Assembly (NCBI GenBank): GCA_050250665.1
Contig: JBFWOF010000012.1
Location: 1 to 64,000, forward strand
Source: JADKFD01 sp050250665
Lineage (GTDB): Bacteria; Pseudomonadota; Gammaproteobacteria; Xanthomonadales; SZUA-5
Length of the DNA stretch: 64,000 bases
Direction of reading: 5' to 3'
This document shows, piece after piece, positions 8,794 to 17,791 of this stretch. The notes beneath the pieces are model-generated. The model was given only the letters and a program-made list of their open reading frames with translations. It ran no database searches and was not told the origin of the DNA. Numbering within the stretch: position 1 is the stretch's first letter; each line of letters opens with the position of its first letter. The translations under genes and the position numbers were made by a program.

Positions 8794-10938
8794 ATGGGTA
8801 CTCGCTTCTCGATCAGATGCGCCGTGCTGCTCGGCGCCGCCGTTGTTAGTCAGTCGCTGCTGGCGGCCTCGATGTCGGCTCCGGCCGTCGCTCCCGTAGC
8901 CAAGCTGAGCGCAGCCGAAAGCAAGCTGGCTGCGGAATACGCGGCACTGCCGATGCGCTTCGAGCCCAATGTGGGGCAAAGCGCTGCCCCGGTTCAGTTC
9001 CTGGCCCGTGCCGGCGGCTACACGCTGTTTCTGACCGCCGATGAAGCGGTCATGGTGTTCGCTACCGGGGGCATCAACAATGTCGCGGCGCCGGTCGTAC
9101 GCATGCGCTACTCGGGTGCCAATACCCAGCCGCGTATCCTGGGCACTGCCCCGCTGCCGGGCATCAGCAACTATTTCATCGGCAACAATCCGGCTGACTG
9201 GCACATCGACATCGTGTCTTACGCCCAGGTGCGCTACCAGGAGCTCTACCCGAACATCGATCTGGTCTATTACGGCAATCAGCGTCAGGTGGAATACGAT
9301 TTCGTGCTCAAACCGGGCGCTGATCCGGCGGCCATCCGGATGAAGTTCGATGGCCCGGAGCGGATGTCCATCAATGCTGCGGGCGAACTGGTGCTCAAGA
9401 TCGCCGGTGGCGAACTGCACCAGGCGCCGGCCGTGATCTATCAGGACAGCGCCGATGGCCGAGTCCTGGTCGCCGGAAACTACGTGCTGCACGGCGATGA
9501 AATCGGCTTCGCGGTCGGCCAGTACGACCGCACACGGGCGCTGATCATCGATCCGGTGATCGTCTATTCCACCTATCTCGGTGGCAGCAACTTCGATCAG
9601 GCCAACGCGATTGCGGTCGGTGCGGCCGGTGACGCCTACATCACCGGCGTGACTGCGTCGACGAATTTTCCGATCCAGGGCGCGCCGCCAACCACGCTCG
9701 GCGGCAACCAGGATGTGTTCGTGACCAAGATGAGTCTGGCCGGCAGCACGCTCGCCTATTCCACCTACATCGGTGGCGTCGGCAACGATGTGGCCAATGA
9801 CATCGCCGTCAGCGGTGCGGGGACGGCGTACATCACCGGCTCCACCAATTCGATCAACTATCCGGTGGTCACGCCCACCATCGCCGCTCAGGTTGGTGGC
9901 ACCGACGCCTTCTTGACCAAGTTGACCGCCGCCGGCAACGGGCTGGTGTACTCCACCTACTGGGGCAGCACCGGTTTTGAGGAAGGTACCGGCGTGACTG
10001 TCGATCCAGCCGACAATGCCTATATTTCGGGCAACACCAGCGCTGCGGATTTCCCGACGCAGACGCCCTTCCAGGCAGCCCTGGGCGGCGGCATGGATGC
10101 ATTCATGACCAAGTTCAGCGTGGCCGGCAATTCGGTTGTCTATTCGACCTTTCTGGGCGGTGCTGGCGATGATCGTGCCGAGGGCATGGCCGTGGCCGAC
10201 GATGCCGCGGTCTTCGTGATCGGCAGCACCAACTCGTCCAACTTTCCGACCACGGCTGCATCCGTTCAACCGGCCAAGTCCGGCGGACGCGACGCCTTCC
10301 TGACCCACTTCAGTCTGGCCGGCAATGCGCTGCTGTATTCGACCTATCTGGGCGGTTCCGGCGATGACGAAGCCTTCGACATCGCCATTGACGCGCCGAT
10401 GAACGCTTATCTCACCGGTCGGACCAGTTCCACCAACTTCCCGACAGCCACACCGGCGCAGTTCAATTACGGCGGCGGACTCAACGATGCCTTCGCGGCT
10501 AAGATCAGCCCCTCCGGCGACGCCCTGATCCAGTCCACTTACCTCGGCGGCAGCGGCGATGACCAGGGTCGCGCGATCGCCATCGACGGCGCTCGCAACA
10601 TCTTCGTCACCGGCGGCACCACCTCGGCCAATTTCCCCACCCGCGAAACCTTCCAGACCTCGCTGAACGGCCCCTCTGATGCCTTCGTCAGCAAGCTCAA
10701 CCCCACCGGCTCAGCCTTGATCTGGTCGACCTATCTGGGCGGAAGCAGCGCCGACGAGGGGCGCGCCATCGGCACCGATCTGGTCGGCAGCGCCTATGTG
10801 GCCGGATTCACCGAATCAGGCAATTTCCCGATAGCCACGCCCTTCCAGGCGGCATTTGGTGGCGTGCGCGACGCCTTCGTGACCAAGCTGGTCGACGCCG
10901 GCGCAACAGACTTCATCTTTGCCAATGGCTTTGAATGA
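8794..10938 (+). CDS. Secreted SBBP-type beta-propeller repeat protein
   Basis: A 714-residue protein with a signal peptide (about residues 1-25). An N-terminal domain of about 200 residues begins RFEPNVGQ, which is typical of SBBP-repeat proteins. At least seven tandem repeats of about 55 residues follow, each with 'D.F..K....G..L.YSTYLGG...D....I......Y..G.T.S.NFP'. SBBP repeats fold into beta-propeller blades, so the protein is likely extracellular or at the cell surface. The extreme C-terminus is DFIFANGFE, the same short tail type that ends the 19893-21473 product (DALFGNGFE). There is no obvious Shine-Dalgarno at 8794. No partner genes are adjacent. The ligand is unknown. Confidence 0.85.
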   Translation: MGTRFSIRCAVLLGAAVVSQSLLAASMSAPAVAPVAKLSAAESKLAAEYAALPMRFEPNVGQSAAPVQFLARAGGYTLFLTADEAVMVFATGGINNVAAPVVRMRYSGANTQPRILGTAPLPGISNYFIGNNPADWHIDIVSYAQVRYQELYPNIDLVYYGNQRQVEYDFVLKPGADPAAIRMKFDGPERMSINAAGELVLKIAGGELHQAPAVIYQDSADGRVLVAGNYVLHGDEIGFAVGQYDRTRALIIDPVIVYSTYLGGSNFDQANAIAVGAAGDAYITGVTASTNFPIQGAPPTTLGGNQDVFVTKMSLAGSTLAYSTYIGGVGNDVANDIAVSGAGTAYITGSTNSINYPVVTPTIAAQVGGTDAFLTKLTAAGNGLVYSTYWGSTGFEEGTGVTVDPADNAYISGNTSAADFPTQTPFQAALGGGMDAFMTKFSVAGNSVVYSTFLGGAGDDRAEGMAVADDAAVFVIGSTNSSNFPTTAASVQPAKSGGRDAFLTHFSLAGNALLYSTYLGGSGDDEAFDIAIDAPMNAYLTGRTSSTNFPTATPAQFNYGGGLNDAFAAKISPSGDALIQSTYLGGSGDDQGRAIAIDGARNIFVTGGTTSANFPTRETFQTSLNGPSDAFVSKLNPTGSALIWSTYLGGSSADEGRAIGTDLVGSAYVAGFTESGNFPIATPFQAAFGGVRDAFVTKLVDAGATDFIFANGFE

Positions 10939-11040
10939 GTCGGCAGGCGCGTCAGGAAAGCACAGCTGGCGGGCCTGAGTGGCCTTGACGGAGCGCGCCC
11001 GCCTGCGGCGTCGCTGCTGGCTTCGACATCAACCGATCAA

Positions 11041-11072
11041 GGACGGCCGCGCAGATGTGCGGCCGGTCCTTT
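11041..11072 (+). terminator. Possible intrinsic terminator after the SBBP gene
   Basis: A strong GC hairpin (GGACGGCCGC ... GCGGCCGGTCC) is followed by only three T residues. It lies about 100 bases after the SBBP stop codon and also on the 3' side of ssb. The short T-tract makes the call tentative. Confidence 0.3.
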
Positions 11073-11097
11073 GTGAGTCACACACGGATTGGGCGTC

Positions 11098-11175
11098 TGT
11101 GGGAGCGGCTTCAGCCGCGATCGATAGTTCACGACCTACCTGAACACTGATCGCGGGCAGAGCCCGCTCCCACAG
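11098..11175. repeat. REP element (GTGGGAGCGGCTTCAGCCGC family)
   Basis: An inverted pair, GTGGGAGCGGCTTCAGCCGC...GCGGGCAGAGCCCGCTCCCAC, lies just beyond the ssb stop codon. A half copy recurs at 59046-59068. Elements with this sequence are common in pseudomonads and xanthomonads. Confidence 0.75.
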
Positions 11176-11197
11176 CGTCCCGTTGCCCGCTCGCGTA

Positions 11198-11707
11198 TCA
11201 GAACGGGATGTCGTCGTCGAAATCGTCCGGCGGCGGGGCTTCGCGGCGCGGTTCGGGGCGGCTGCCCTGCCCGCCTGAAGGCCCGGGACCGGCGCTGCGT
11301 TGCGGTCGTTCGGATGGGCCGCGGCTGCCGCCGCCGCTGCGTTCACCGCCGCCGCCACCGCCCTCGCCACCACCGGTGCCGAGCATCTGCATCTCGTTGG
11401 CGATGATGTCGGTCGCGTAACGCTCGACGCCTTCCTTGTCGGTGTACTTGTCGGTGCGAATGCTGCCTTCGATGTAAACCTGCCTACCCTTGCGCAGGTA
11501 CTCACCGGCAATTTCCGCGAGGCGACCGAAGAACTTCACCCGATGCCACTCGGTGCGCTCCTGCTGCTCGCCGGTCTGCTTGTCCTTCCAGCTTTCACTG
11601 GTGGCCACCTTGATGGTGGTGATGGCGCCACCGCCCGCGGTGTAGCGGGTTTCCGGATCGGCACCCAGATTGCCCACCAGAATGACCTTGTTGACACCTC
11701 TAGCCAT
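11198..11707 (-). CDS. ssb: Single-stranded DNA-binding protein SSB
   Basis: A 169-residue protein. The N-terminal OB fold (residues 1-110) is classic: MARGVNKVILVGNLGADPE, then WHRVKFFGRLAEIAGEYLRKG and VYIEGSIRTDKY. A Gly/Arg/Pro-rich linker follows, and the acidic tip DDDIPF ends the protein; this tip recruits repair and replication partners. The start at 11707 matches the universal SSB N-terminus, and a longer upstream reading is not needed. It is transcribed divergently from ispB, so the 11708-11858 interval must hold both promoters. It coats ssDNA as a tetramer during replication, recombination and repair. Confidence 0.97.
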   Translation of the reverse strand: MARGVNKVILVGNLGADPETRYTAGGGAITTIKVATSESWKDKQTGEQQERTEWHRVKFFGRLAEIAGEYLRKGRQVYIEGSIRTDKYTDKEGVERYATDIIANEMQMLGTGGGEGGGGGGERSGGGSRGPSERPQRSAGPGPSGGQGSRPEPRREAPPPDDFDDDIPF

Positions 11708-11845
11708 GATTGCGTCCCTGTCTCGTTGCTTCCGTGGTAGGCCGACAATACTACCGTCGCGCCGGGATGGCTTGGGCACTTCGTTGGGTCGGTTGTCAGA
11801 GATCAAAGATGATCCTCGTCAGAAAATTCCTACAGAGCCCATGGC

Positions 11846-11851
11846 TATACT
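11846..11851 (+). promoter_or_regulatory. Candidate -10 box (TATACT) of a leaderless ispB transcript
   Basis: TATACT ends 7 bases before the ATG at 11859, so initiation at the usual distance would fall on or next to the start codon. The same spacing occurs before the S46 peptidase gene (33764). No good -35 box is visible, and there is no Shine-Dalgarno before either candidate start. Confidence 0.45.
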
Positions 11852-11858
11852 GCGATGC

Positions 11859-12878
11859 ATGAACGCTTCTGCAGTCACTCCCGAGCTGGAAACAGCTCTG
11901 CCACTGAACCGGTTTGCGGCCATCCAGACGCTGATGGCCGCTGACATGGCGCGCGTCGATGCCCTCATCCGGGCCGAATTGCGCTCGGACGTGGTGCTGA
12001 TCAACCAGATCGGCGAGCACATCATCGGTGCCGGCGGCAAACGCCTGCGGCCCTTGCTGGTGCTGCTGAGCGCGCGCACCGGCACTGACTACAGCGAGTC
12101 GCGCAGCGCCTGCCTGGCGGCCATCGTCGAATTCATCCACACCGCCACCTTGCTGCATGACGATGTGGTCGACGAATCCGGGCTGCGCCGCGGACGTCAG
12201 ACGGCCAATGCGCTGTGGGGCAATGCCGCCAGCGTGCTGGTCGGGGATTTTCTGTATTCGCGCTCCTTCCAGATGATGGTGGGGCTGGAGCAGATGGCGG
12301 TGATGGGCGTGCTGGCCGACACCACCAACGCCATCGCCGAGGGCGAGGTGCTGCAGTTGCTGCACATCGGCGATCCCGACCTGTCGGAATCGCGTTATTT
12401 CGATGTGATCCGGCGCAAGACTGCCATCCTGTTCGCCGCGGCCTGCCGCCTCGGCGGGATTGCCGCCGGCCTGCCGCAAGCCGCTCAGGACGCGCTGCAT
12501 CGCTACGGCATGGCGCTGGGCATCGCCTTCCAGATTGCCGATGACGTGCTCGACTATGTGGGTGACAGCGCGCGCATTGGCAAACATCTGGGTGACGATC
12601 TGGCCGAAGGCAAGGTGACGCTGCCCCTGATCATCGCTCAGCGCCGCGGCACGCCCGAACAACTGGAGCTGTTGCGCGCGGCGATACGCAACGGCGACCG
12701 TGAAGCTCTGCCGGGCGTGATCGCAGCCATTCGCGAGACCGACGCGCTGGAGGAATCACTGGCCTGTGCCCGCGAACACGCGCAGGCCGCCAGGGACGAG
12801 CTTTCAGCGCTGCCGACCTCGCGCTATCGGGATGCGCTGGCGGATCTGGCCGATTATTCGATCTCCCGCATCAGCTGA
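11859..12878 (+). CDS. ispB: Octaprenyl (polyprenyl) diphosphate synthase
   Basis: A 339-residue all-alpha trans-prenyltransferase. It has both aspartate-rich motifs: LLHDDVVDES in the first half and FQIADDVLDY in the second, plus GGKRLRPLL near the N-terminus. It elongates farnesyl diphosphate with isopentenyl diphosphate to make the ubiquinone side chain in the cytosol. An in-frame ATG at 11841 is an alternative start, but the TATACT box lies inside that extension. It is divergent from ssb. The rplU-rpmA genes that often lie near ispB in gammaproteobacteria are not in this window. Downstream is a TonB-C protein, 85 bases away. Confidence 0.93.
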   Translation: MNASAVTPELETALPLNRFAAIQTLMAADMARVDALIRAELRSDVVLINQIGEHIIGAGGKRLRPLLVLLSARTGTDYSESRSACLAAIVEFIHTATLLHDDVVDESGLRRGRQTANALWGNAASVLVGDFLYSRSFQMMVGLEQMAVMGVLADTTNAIAEGEVLQLLHIGDPDLSESRYFDVIRRKTAILFAAACRLGGIAAGLPQAAQDALHRYGMALGIAFQIADDVLDYVGDSARIGKHLGDDLAEGKVTLPLIIAQRRGTPEQLELLRAAIRNGDREALPGVIAAIRETDALEESLACAREHAQAARDELSALPTSRYRDALADLADYSISRIS

Positions 12879-12963
12879 TCCGGCCGCAGTCCGTTACTTC
12901 AATGCAATAGTCCCGACACGCAACCGGGGCATCGTTGGCTGCCGTATTCCCGACAGCCTCGCA

Positions 12964-13989
12964 ATGCCCCAGTCAGACTCTGATCCATCTTCGCCGTTGG
13001 CACGTAACCTGCTCAAGGTGGCCTTGCCGGCTGTCGCCGTGAGCGCTGTGCTGGTCCTGGGTGCCTGGATGTTGTTCGCGAACACCGCACCGGAATCCGT
13101 GCCGACAACGCGTGCGGCTGGCGCTGATCCGCGAAGCTCGGCACAACCTGCCGAGATCGCGCAGGCCGAAGATCTGATGCTCGCAGCCCGAAGCGCACTC
13201 AACGAGCAAAGGGTGCTCGCCCCGCCTGGCAACAACGCAGTCGAGTACTACTTGCAGGCCATGGACGAGGATTCCAGTAACGTCGCGGCGCGGCAGGCCT
13301 TGCTGGAGCTGATCCCTCCTGCCGTCGATTCTGTGCAGCGCAGCATCACCGCCGGTGATCTGGATGAGGCCGAGCGGCGCCTGGCATTGCTCAAGCGCAC
13401 TGGTATCAGCGAGCTGCGTCTGAATCTGGTACGCACCGAACTGATCAGTGCCCGGACCAAGCGCGAACAGGAAGCAGCGCGAGCGCGTGAGGCAGCGACC
13501 GTCGCGGCGCAAATGCCGGTGATGACAACACCCCCGGTGCCGTCGCCGACCCAGAATTTGCCAGACGCCTCGCAATCGCCCATCCGCAGCGACTCCAGTC
13601 CTGCGGCGACTCGCCAGAGCACACCACCGGTGGCCTCAATACCGGCGCCCGCAGCAGCCGAACCCGAGCCGCCGGCACCAACCCCGGCAGCGCCGGTACT
13701 GCGTGTGGAAGAGCCGAGGCAAATCGTCGATGCGGCTCCGGCCTACCCCTCGCAGGCACTGCAACGCCGAATTGAAGGTGTCGTCGAACTCGAGTTCAGC
13801 GTGGAAAGAGACGGCTCAGTCAGTGGCATCGAGGTCATTGCCAGTGACCCTGCTCGGATATTCGATCGCGAAGCGGTCCGCGCCGCCCAGCGCTGGCGCT
13901 TCGAGCCGCGCCGGGAAAACGGTGTCGCCGTGGAATCGCGTGTCCGCAAAACCTTGCAATTTCGACTGAAGTCCAGCCGCGCCGGCTGA
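12964..13989 (+). CDS. TonB-like protein with C-terminal TonB domain
   Basis: A 341-residue inner-membrane protein. A short N-terminal cytoplasmic segment is followed by one membrane helix at about residues 17-38 (VALPAVAVSAVLVLGAWMLF). Next come a helical region with a TPR-like look (residues 55-165) and a Pro/Ala/Glu-rich linker that spans the periplasm. The last ~90 residues form a TonB C-terminal domain (AYPSQALQRRIEGVVELEFSV...FEPRR). TonB proteins transmit proton-motive force to outer-membrane receptors. No exbB/exbD is nearby, so energising would depend on genes elsewhere or the protein may have another role. The start at 12964 is chosen because the upstream frame overlaps ispB. Confidence 0.8.
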   Translation: MPQSDSDPSSPLARNLLKVALPAVAVSAVLVLGAWMLFANTAPESVPTTRAAGADPRSSAQPAEIAQAEDLMLAARSALNEQRVLAPPGNNAVEYYLQAMDEDSSNVAARQALLELIPPAVDSVQRSITAGDLDEAERRLALLKRTGISELRLNLVRTELISARTKREQEAARAREAATVAAQMPVMTTPPVPSPTQNLPDASQSPIRSDSSPAATRQSTPPVASIPAPAAAEPEPPAPTPAAPVLRVEEPRQIVDAAPAYPSQALQRRIEGVVELEFSVERDGSVSGIEVIASDPARIFDREAVRAAQRWRFEPRRENGVAVESRVRKTLQFRLKSSRAG

Positions 13990-14053
13990 AGTTCGGCCTT
14001 TGGTGTGCGGGCCTTTGCAGATACCATGGACGCAGATCTCAACGGCGTCCCAG

Positions 14054-15070
14054 ATGTCCTTGTCCGGCGATTCCTTCCTCGGCCTGCGCGAACAGCTACG
14101 CTGGCGTATGGCGATGGTGCTGGTCATTCTGATCATCGTGCTCATGGTGGCACTGGGCACCTTGAACACCAGTCTCGGACTGACCGACACTGCCTTCCTG
14201 TCGTGGGCCATTCTGGCGGTCATGAGTGGCTGCCTGATTGCCATGCTGGCACTGCCCAGGGATCTTGGAGGACGCCTGTTCTTTGTGGTCACGGCGCTGG
14301 CGCTGATCGGCGTGATCGCCTTCGGCTATTACCACCAGCGACCGATGCAGCACTGGGCCTACATGTTCCCGGCCGTGATCGCCTTTCTGGTGCCATCGCG
14401 CATGGCCCTGGTGCTGATGCTGGCCTACGGCATCTATGTCAGTTTCATCAGCGCACAACTGACAACCGGCATCGAGGTCGTGCGCTTTGCCAGCGGCTAC
14501 GGGCTGCTGGTGTGTTTCCTGTACACCTACGCCCTGCTGGAAGAGCGCGCCGCGGCCCTGCTGCGCTACCACTCGGCCCATGATGCCTTGAGCGACTGTC
14601 TGAACCGACGCACCTTCAACGAGACCATCGCCCAGATCGAGCAGCGCCACGATCGCTGCACCTTTCTGCTGATCGACATCGATCATTTCAAGCAGATCAA
14701 CGATCAGCGCGGCCATCTGTTCGGTGATCGCATCATCACCGCGGTAGCTGCCGCGCTATCGCGGACGCTGGAAGGCCAGGCCCAGCTCTATCGATATGGC
14801 GGCGAAGAATTTGCCGTGCTCTGGCTGGAGGCCAATCTGGAGACTGGAATCGCGCTGGCCGAGCGCATCAGAGCGACAGTAGCCGCTGAGGATTTTCATG
14901 GCCTGAAGGTGACGGTCAGCATCGGCGTCAGCCACTGGACGCTGAACGACGGCGCCATTGCCGGCGCCCTGGGTCGGGCCGACGATGCCCTCTACAGCGC
15001 CAAGCACCAGGGCCGGAATTGCGTGGTTGGCGCCGCCACAAGGCCGCAGGTGTTGCCAGCGAACGCCTGA
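14054..15070 (+). CDS. Membrane-bound diguanylate cyclase (GGDEF)
   Basis: A 338-residue protein. About six hydrophobic helices fill residues 18-170 (MVLVILIIVLMVALGTL, FLSWAILAVMSGCLIAML, FFVVTALALIGVIAFGY and so on). A GGDEF domain occupies residues 180-330, with the active-site signature RYGGEEF and the substrate-region IDIDHFKQINDQRGHLFGD intact. It should synthesise cyclic di-GMP. The usual RxxD inhibitory site upstream of GGEEF is absent (E-x-x-A at that position), so product inhibition through it is unlikely. It lies 64 bases after the TonB-like gene. Confidence 0.92.
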   Translation: MSLSGDSFLGLREQLRWRMAMVLVILIIVLMVALGTLNTSLGLTDTAFLSWAILAVMSGCLIAMLALPRDLGGRLFFVVTALALIGVIAFGYYHQRPMQHWAYMFPAVIAFLVPSRMALVLMLAYGIYVSFISAQLTTGIEVVRFASGYGLLVCFLYTYALLEERAAALLRYHSAHDALSDCLNRRTFNETIAQIEQRHDRCTFLLIDIDHFKQINDQRGHLFGDRIITAVAAALSRTLEGQAQLYRYGGEEFAVLWLEANLETGIALAERIRATVAAEDFHGLKVTVSIGVSHWTLNDGAIAGALGRADDALYSAKHQGRNCVVGAATRPQVLPANA

Positions 15071-15213
15071 ACCGGCGCCATCCGGCAGGGCTGCGGCGCT
15101 GCGAATGCGCCTCGGCGCTCCGCGTTGCAACCGCTATGCTTCACGCCCTCTGAACATCGGCAACCCAGTCGGCCGCTGCTCCCTTTTTCCCTTTTCCTTT
15201 TTCCTGCATCCCC

Positions 15214-17463
15214 ATGTCCCTCTCCCGCAGCAAACAGCTCAACCGCGCCGAAGTGGTCGATCAGAACTTCGTGCAAACCGTCCGCAGCTGGCAAGGTCGC
15301 GCAGGCCAGGGTCCGCGCCAGGATGACCAGCCGCTGTGCGCCGGAACCAGTCTCAGCGTCGGTGCCTTCCGGGAACTGTTCGAGTCACAGCTGATCAGCC
15401 GCCACCTGGATCTGATGGCGCGGGTACTGCGCGTGCAGAACAAGGTCTTCTACACCATCGGCAGCTCCGGTCACGAAGGCAATGCCATGGTGGCGCGCCT
15501 GACCCGCCACACCGACCCGGCCTTTCTGCACTACCGTTCCGGCGGTTTCATGGCCGAGCGCTTCCGCAAGCTGCCGGGCATGGATCCGATCCAGGATTCG
15601 GCGCTGTCATTCGCCGCCAGCAAGCTCGACCCGGCCTCCGGTGGTCGTCACAAGGTCTGGGGGAGCAAGCCGTTGTGGGTTCTGCCGCAGACGTCGACCA
15701 TCGCCAGCCATCCGCCCAAGGCCTTCGGCACGGCCATGGCCATCGACCAGGCCAAACGCATCGGCCACACCCTGCCGATCCCCGAGGACAGCATCGTCAT
15801 CTGCAGTTTCGGTGATGCCAGCGCCAACCACGCCACGGCTCAGGGCGCCTTCAATGCCGCCGAATGGGCCGGTTACCAGCAGATCAAGGCGCCGGTGCTG
15901 TTCGTCTGCGAGGACAATGGCATCGGCATCTCGGTGCGCTCCCCCACGGGCTGGATTGCGCACAGCTTCGCGCAACGTCAGCACATGAAGTACTTCTATG
16001 CAGACGGTCTCGATCTGGCTGAAGGGTACGAACAGGTTGCCGCGGCCGTCGATTACTGCCGCCGCGAGCGCAAGCCCACCTTCCTGCACCTCAAGACCAC
16101 GCGCCTGATGGGTCATGCCGGCACCGATTTCGAGATCGAGTACCGCGCCTTCGAGGACATCTGGGCCGGCGAGGCCGCCGATCCGCTGCTGCGCTCGGCC
16201 ACGCTGGCGCTGGAGCATGGCGTGTACACGGCGGACGAACTGCTGGCGCACTACGAAGCGATCCGGACGCGCTGCTTTGCCGCTGCCGAGGCGGCCGACC
16301 AGACGCCCAAACTGACCGAGCTCAGTGATGTGATCGCGCCGCTGGCGCCGTACTCGCCCAATGCCGTGATGGCAGAAGCCACCCGTGCACCCAGCGATGA
16401 GGCGCGAGCAGCGGTTTTCGGCGCCACACTGCCGGAAGCGCAGCCGCCGCGGCATCTGGCCATCGTGATCAATCAGGCCCTGCACGATCTGATGGTGAAG
16501 TATCCGCAATCGCTGCTGTTCGGCGAGGATGTCGCCCAGAAGGGCGGCGTTTACACCATTACCAAGGGTCTGTGGCAGAAGTTCAAGGGCGCCCGGGTGT
16601 TCAACACCCTGCTCGACGAGACCACCATTCTGGGTCTGGCGCAGGGACTGGCCAACCTCGGCATGCTGCCGATCCCGGAAATTCAGTACCTGGCCTATTA
16701 CCACAACGCCTGCGATCAGCTGCGCGGCGAAGCCGCGTCGCTGCAGTTCTTCAGCAACGACCAGTTCCGCAACCCCATGGTCATCCGCATGGCTGGCCTG
16801 GGTTATCAGAAGGGCTTCGGCGGACACTTCCACAACGACAACTCGATGGCGGCGCTGCGCGACATTCCGGGCCTGACCATTGCCTGCCCCAGTCGCGGCG
16901 ACGATGCCGCGATGATGCTGCGCACGCTGATGGCACTGTCAGTCGTGGACGGCCGCGTCTCGGTGTTCCTCGAACCCATCGCGCTGTACATGACCAAGGA
17001 CCTGTACACCGCAGGCGACGGCCTGTGGCAAAGCAGCTATCCAGCCCCGGACCAGGCCATCGCCATCGGCGAGCCGCGCCTGTACGAGGAAGCAAACACC
17101 GATCTGCTGATCATCAGCTACGGCAACGGCATGCCGATGAGCCTGCGGGTGGCCCGGCAGCTCGAAGAGGAACGCGGCATCAAGAGCCGGGTCATGGACC
17201 TGCGCTGGCTGCAACCCCTGAACGACGCCGCCATCGCCGAACACGGTCGCGCCTGCGAGCGCATCCTGATCGTCGATGAGGGCCGCAAGAGCGCTGGCGT
17301 CGGCGAAGGCGTGATCACTGCACTGATCGAAGGCAGTTGCGGCGGCAAGCCGATCAAACGCGTCTGCGGCGTGGACACCTACACCCCACTCGCCGGCGCC
17401 GCCAATCTGGTGCTGCCCAACGATGCGGCGATCAGGGAAGCGGCGGAAGCGTTGCTGGGGTAG
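15214..17463 (+). CDS. 2-oxoacid dehydrogenase E1, fused alpha and beta subunits
   Basis: A 749-residue thiamine-diphosphate enzyme with both halves of an alpha2beta2 E1 in one chain. The alpha part (about residues 60-380) has the ThDP motif starting GDASANHATAQGAF and ending CEDNGIGISV. The beta part (about 410-749) begins RHLAIVINQALHDLMVKYP and contains LFGEDV...KGG and FGGHFHNDNS. The family includes branched-chain 2-oxoacid dehydrogenases; fused forms are known in several bacteria. The substrate cannot be set from sequence alone. No E2 or E3 gene is adjacent, so partners are encoded elsewhere. A TATGCT box at 15138 could be the -10 of its promoter. Confidence 0.88.
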   Translation: MSLSRSKQLNRAEVVDQNFVQTVRSWQGRAGQGPRQDDQPLCAGTSLSVGAFRELFESQLISRHLDLMARVLRVQNKVFYTIGSSGHEGNAMVARLTRHTDPAFLHYRSGGFMAERFRKLPGMDPIQDSALSFAASKLDPASGGRHKVWGSKPLWVLPQTSTIASHPPKAFGTAMAIDQAKRIGHTLPIPEDSIVICSFGDASANHATAQGAFNAAEWAGYQQIKAPVLFVCEDNGIGISVRSPTGWIAHSFAQRQHMKYFYADGLDLAEGYEQVAAAVDYCRRERKPTFLHLKTTRLMGHAGTDFEIEYRAFEDIWAGEAADPLLRSATLALEHGVYTADELLAHYEAIRTRCFAAAEAADQTPKLTELSDVIAPLAPYSPNAVMAEATRAPSDEARAAVFGATLPEAQPPRHLAIVINQALHDLMVKYPQSLLFGEDVAQKGGVYTITKGLWQKFKGARVFNTLLDETTILGLAQGLANLGMLPIPEIQYLAYYHNACDQLRGEAASLQFFSNDQFRNPMVIRMAGLGYQKGFGGHFHNDNSMAALRDIPGLTIACPSRGDDAAMMLRTLMALSVVDGRVSVFLEPIALYMTKDLYTAGDGLWQSSYPAPDQAIAIGEPRLYEEANTDLLIISYGNGMPMSLRVARQLEEERGIKSRVMDLRWLQPLNDAAIAEHGRACERILIVDEGRKSAGVGEGVITALIEGSCGGKPIKRVCGVDTYTPLAGAANLVLPNDAAIREAAEALLG

Positions 17464-17791
17464 CGTGGCACGTCGCATTGCCTGCATCGAGGGCGATGTG
17501 ACAAGCGCAACTCTGGTAGGTCACGTTGCCCGCACAGCGGGCTACGTGACACGGTGTAGCCGTCAGGGGCCTTGAGCCTCGACGCTGTTGCGGCCCACCC
17601 GTATCGGCCCGACACTACGCACGGGCCATGAACTCGCCTGCTGCGCGTAGCCTGGTGTGCCGCGCAGCGGCTCACCGGGGCTCTTCTGCATCACCGCCCG
17701 GAGAGCGCTGCGCGCACTTCGGGCTACAAAAGCCGGCTCTTGCCGGAATACGGAAATTCAAAGACTTGCGATCTGGGTTCATGGAGTGAGT
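17464..17791. repeat. Intergenic cluster of palindromic repeats
   Basis: A hairpin at 17516-17551 (GTAGGTCACGTTG...CTACGTGAC) recurs at 30386-30421. The segment 'cggcccgacactacgcacgggccatgaactcgcc' (17606-17639) recurs at 30349-30380 and, reversed, at 41812-41845. An inverted copy of the 8471 element is at 17646-17728. I see no gene. Confidence 0.8.

Noticed and set aside
8665..10308. A 547-codon frame antisense to the SBBP gene
   Set aside because: The sense strand carries a signal peptide and at least seven SBBP repeats. The antisense product reflects the third-position GC of those repeats.
14000..14053. Longer start for the diguanylate cyclase
   Set aside because: The extension would add 18 residues before the first membrane helix with no ribosome-binding site; the start at 14054 is simpler.
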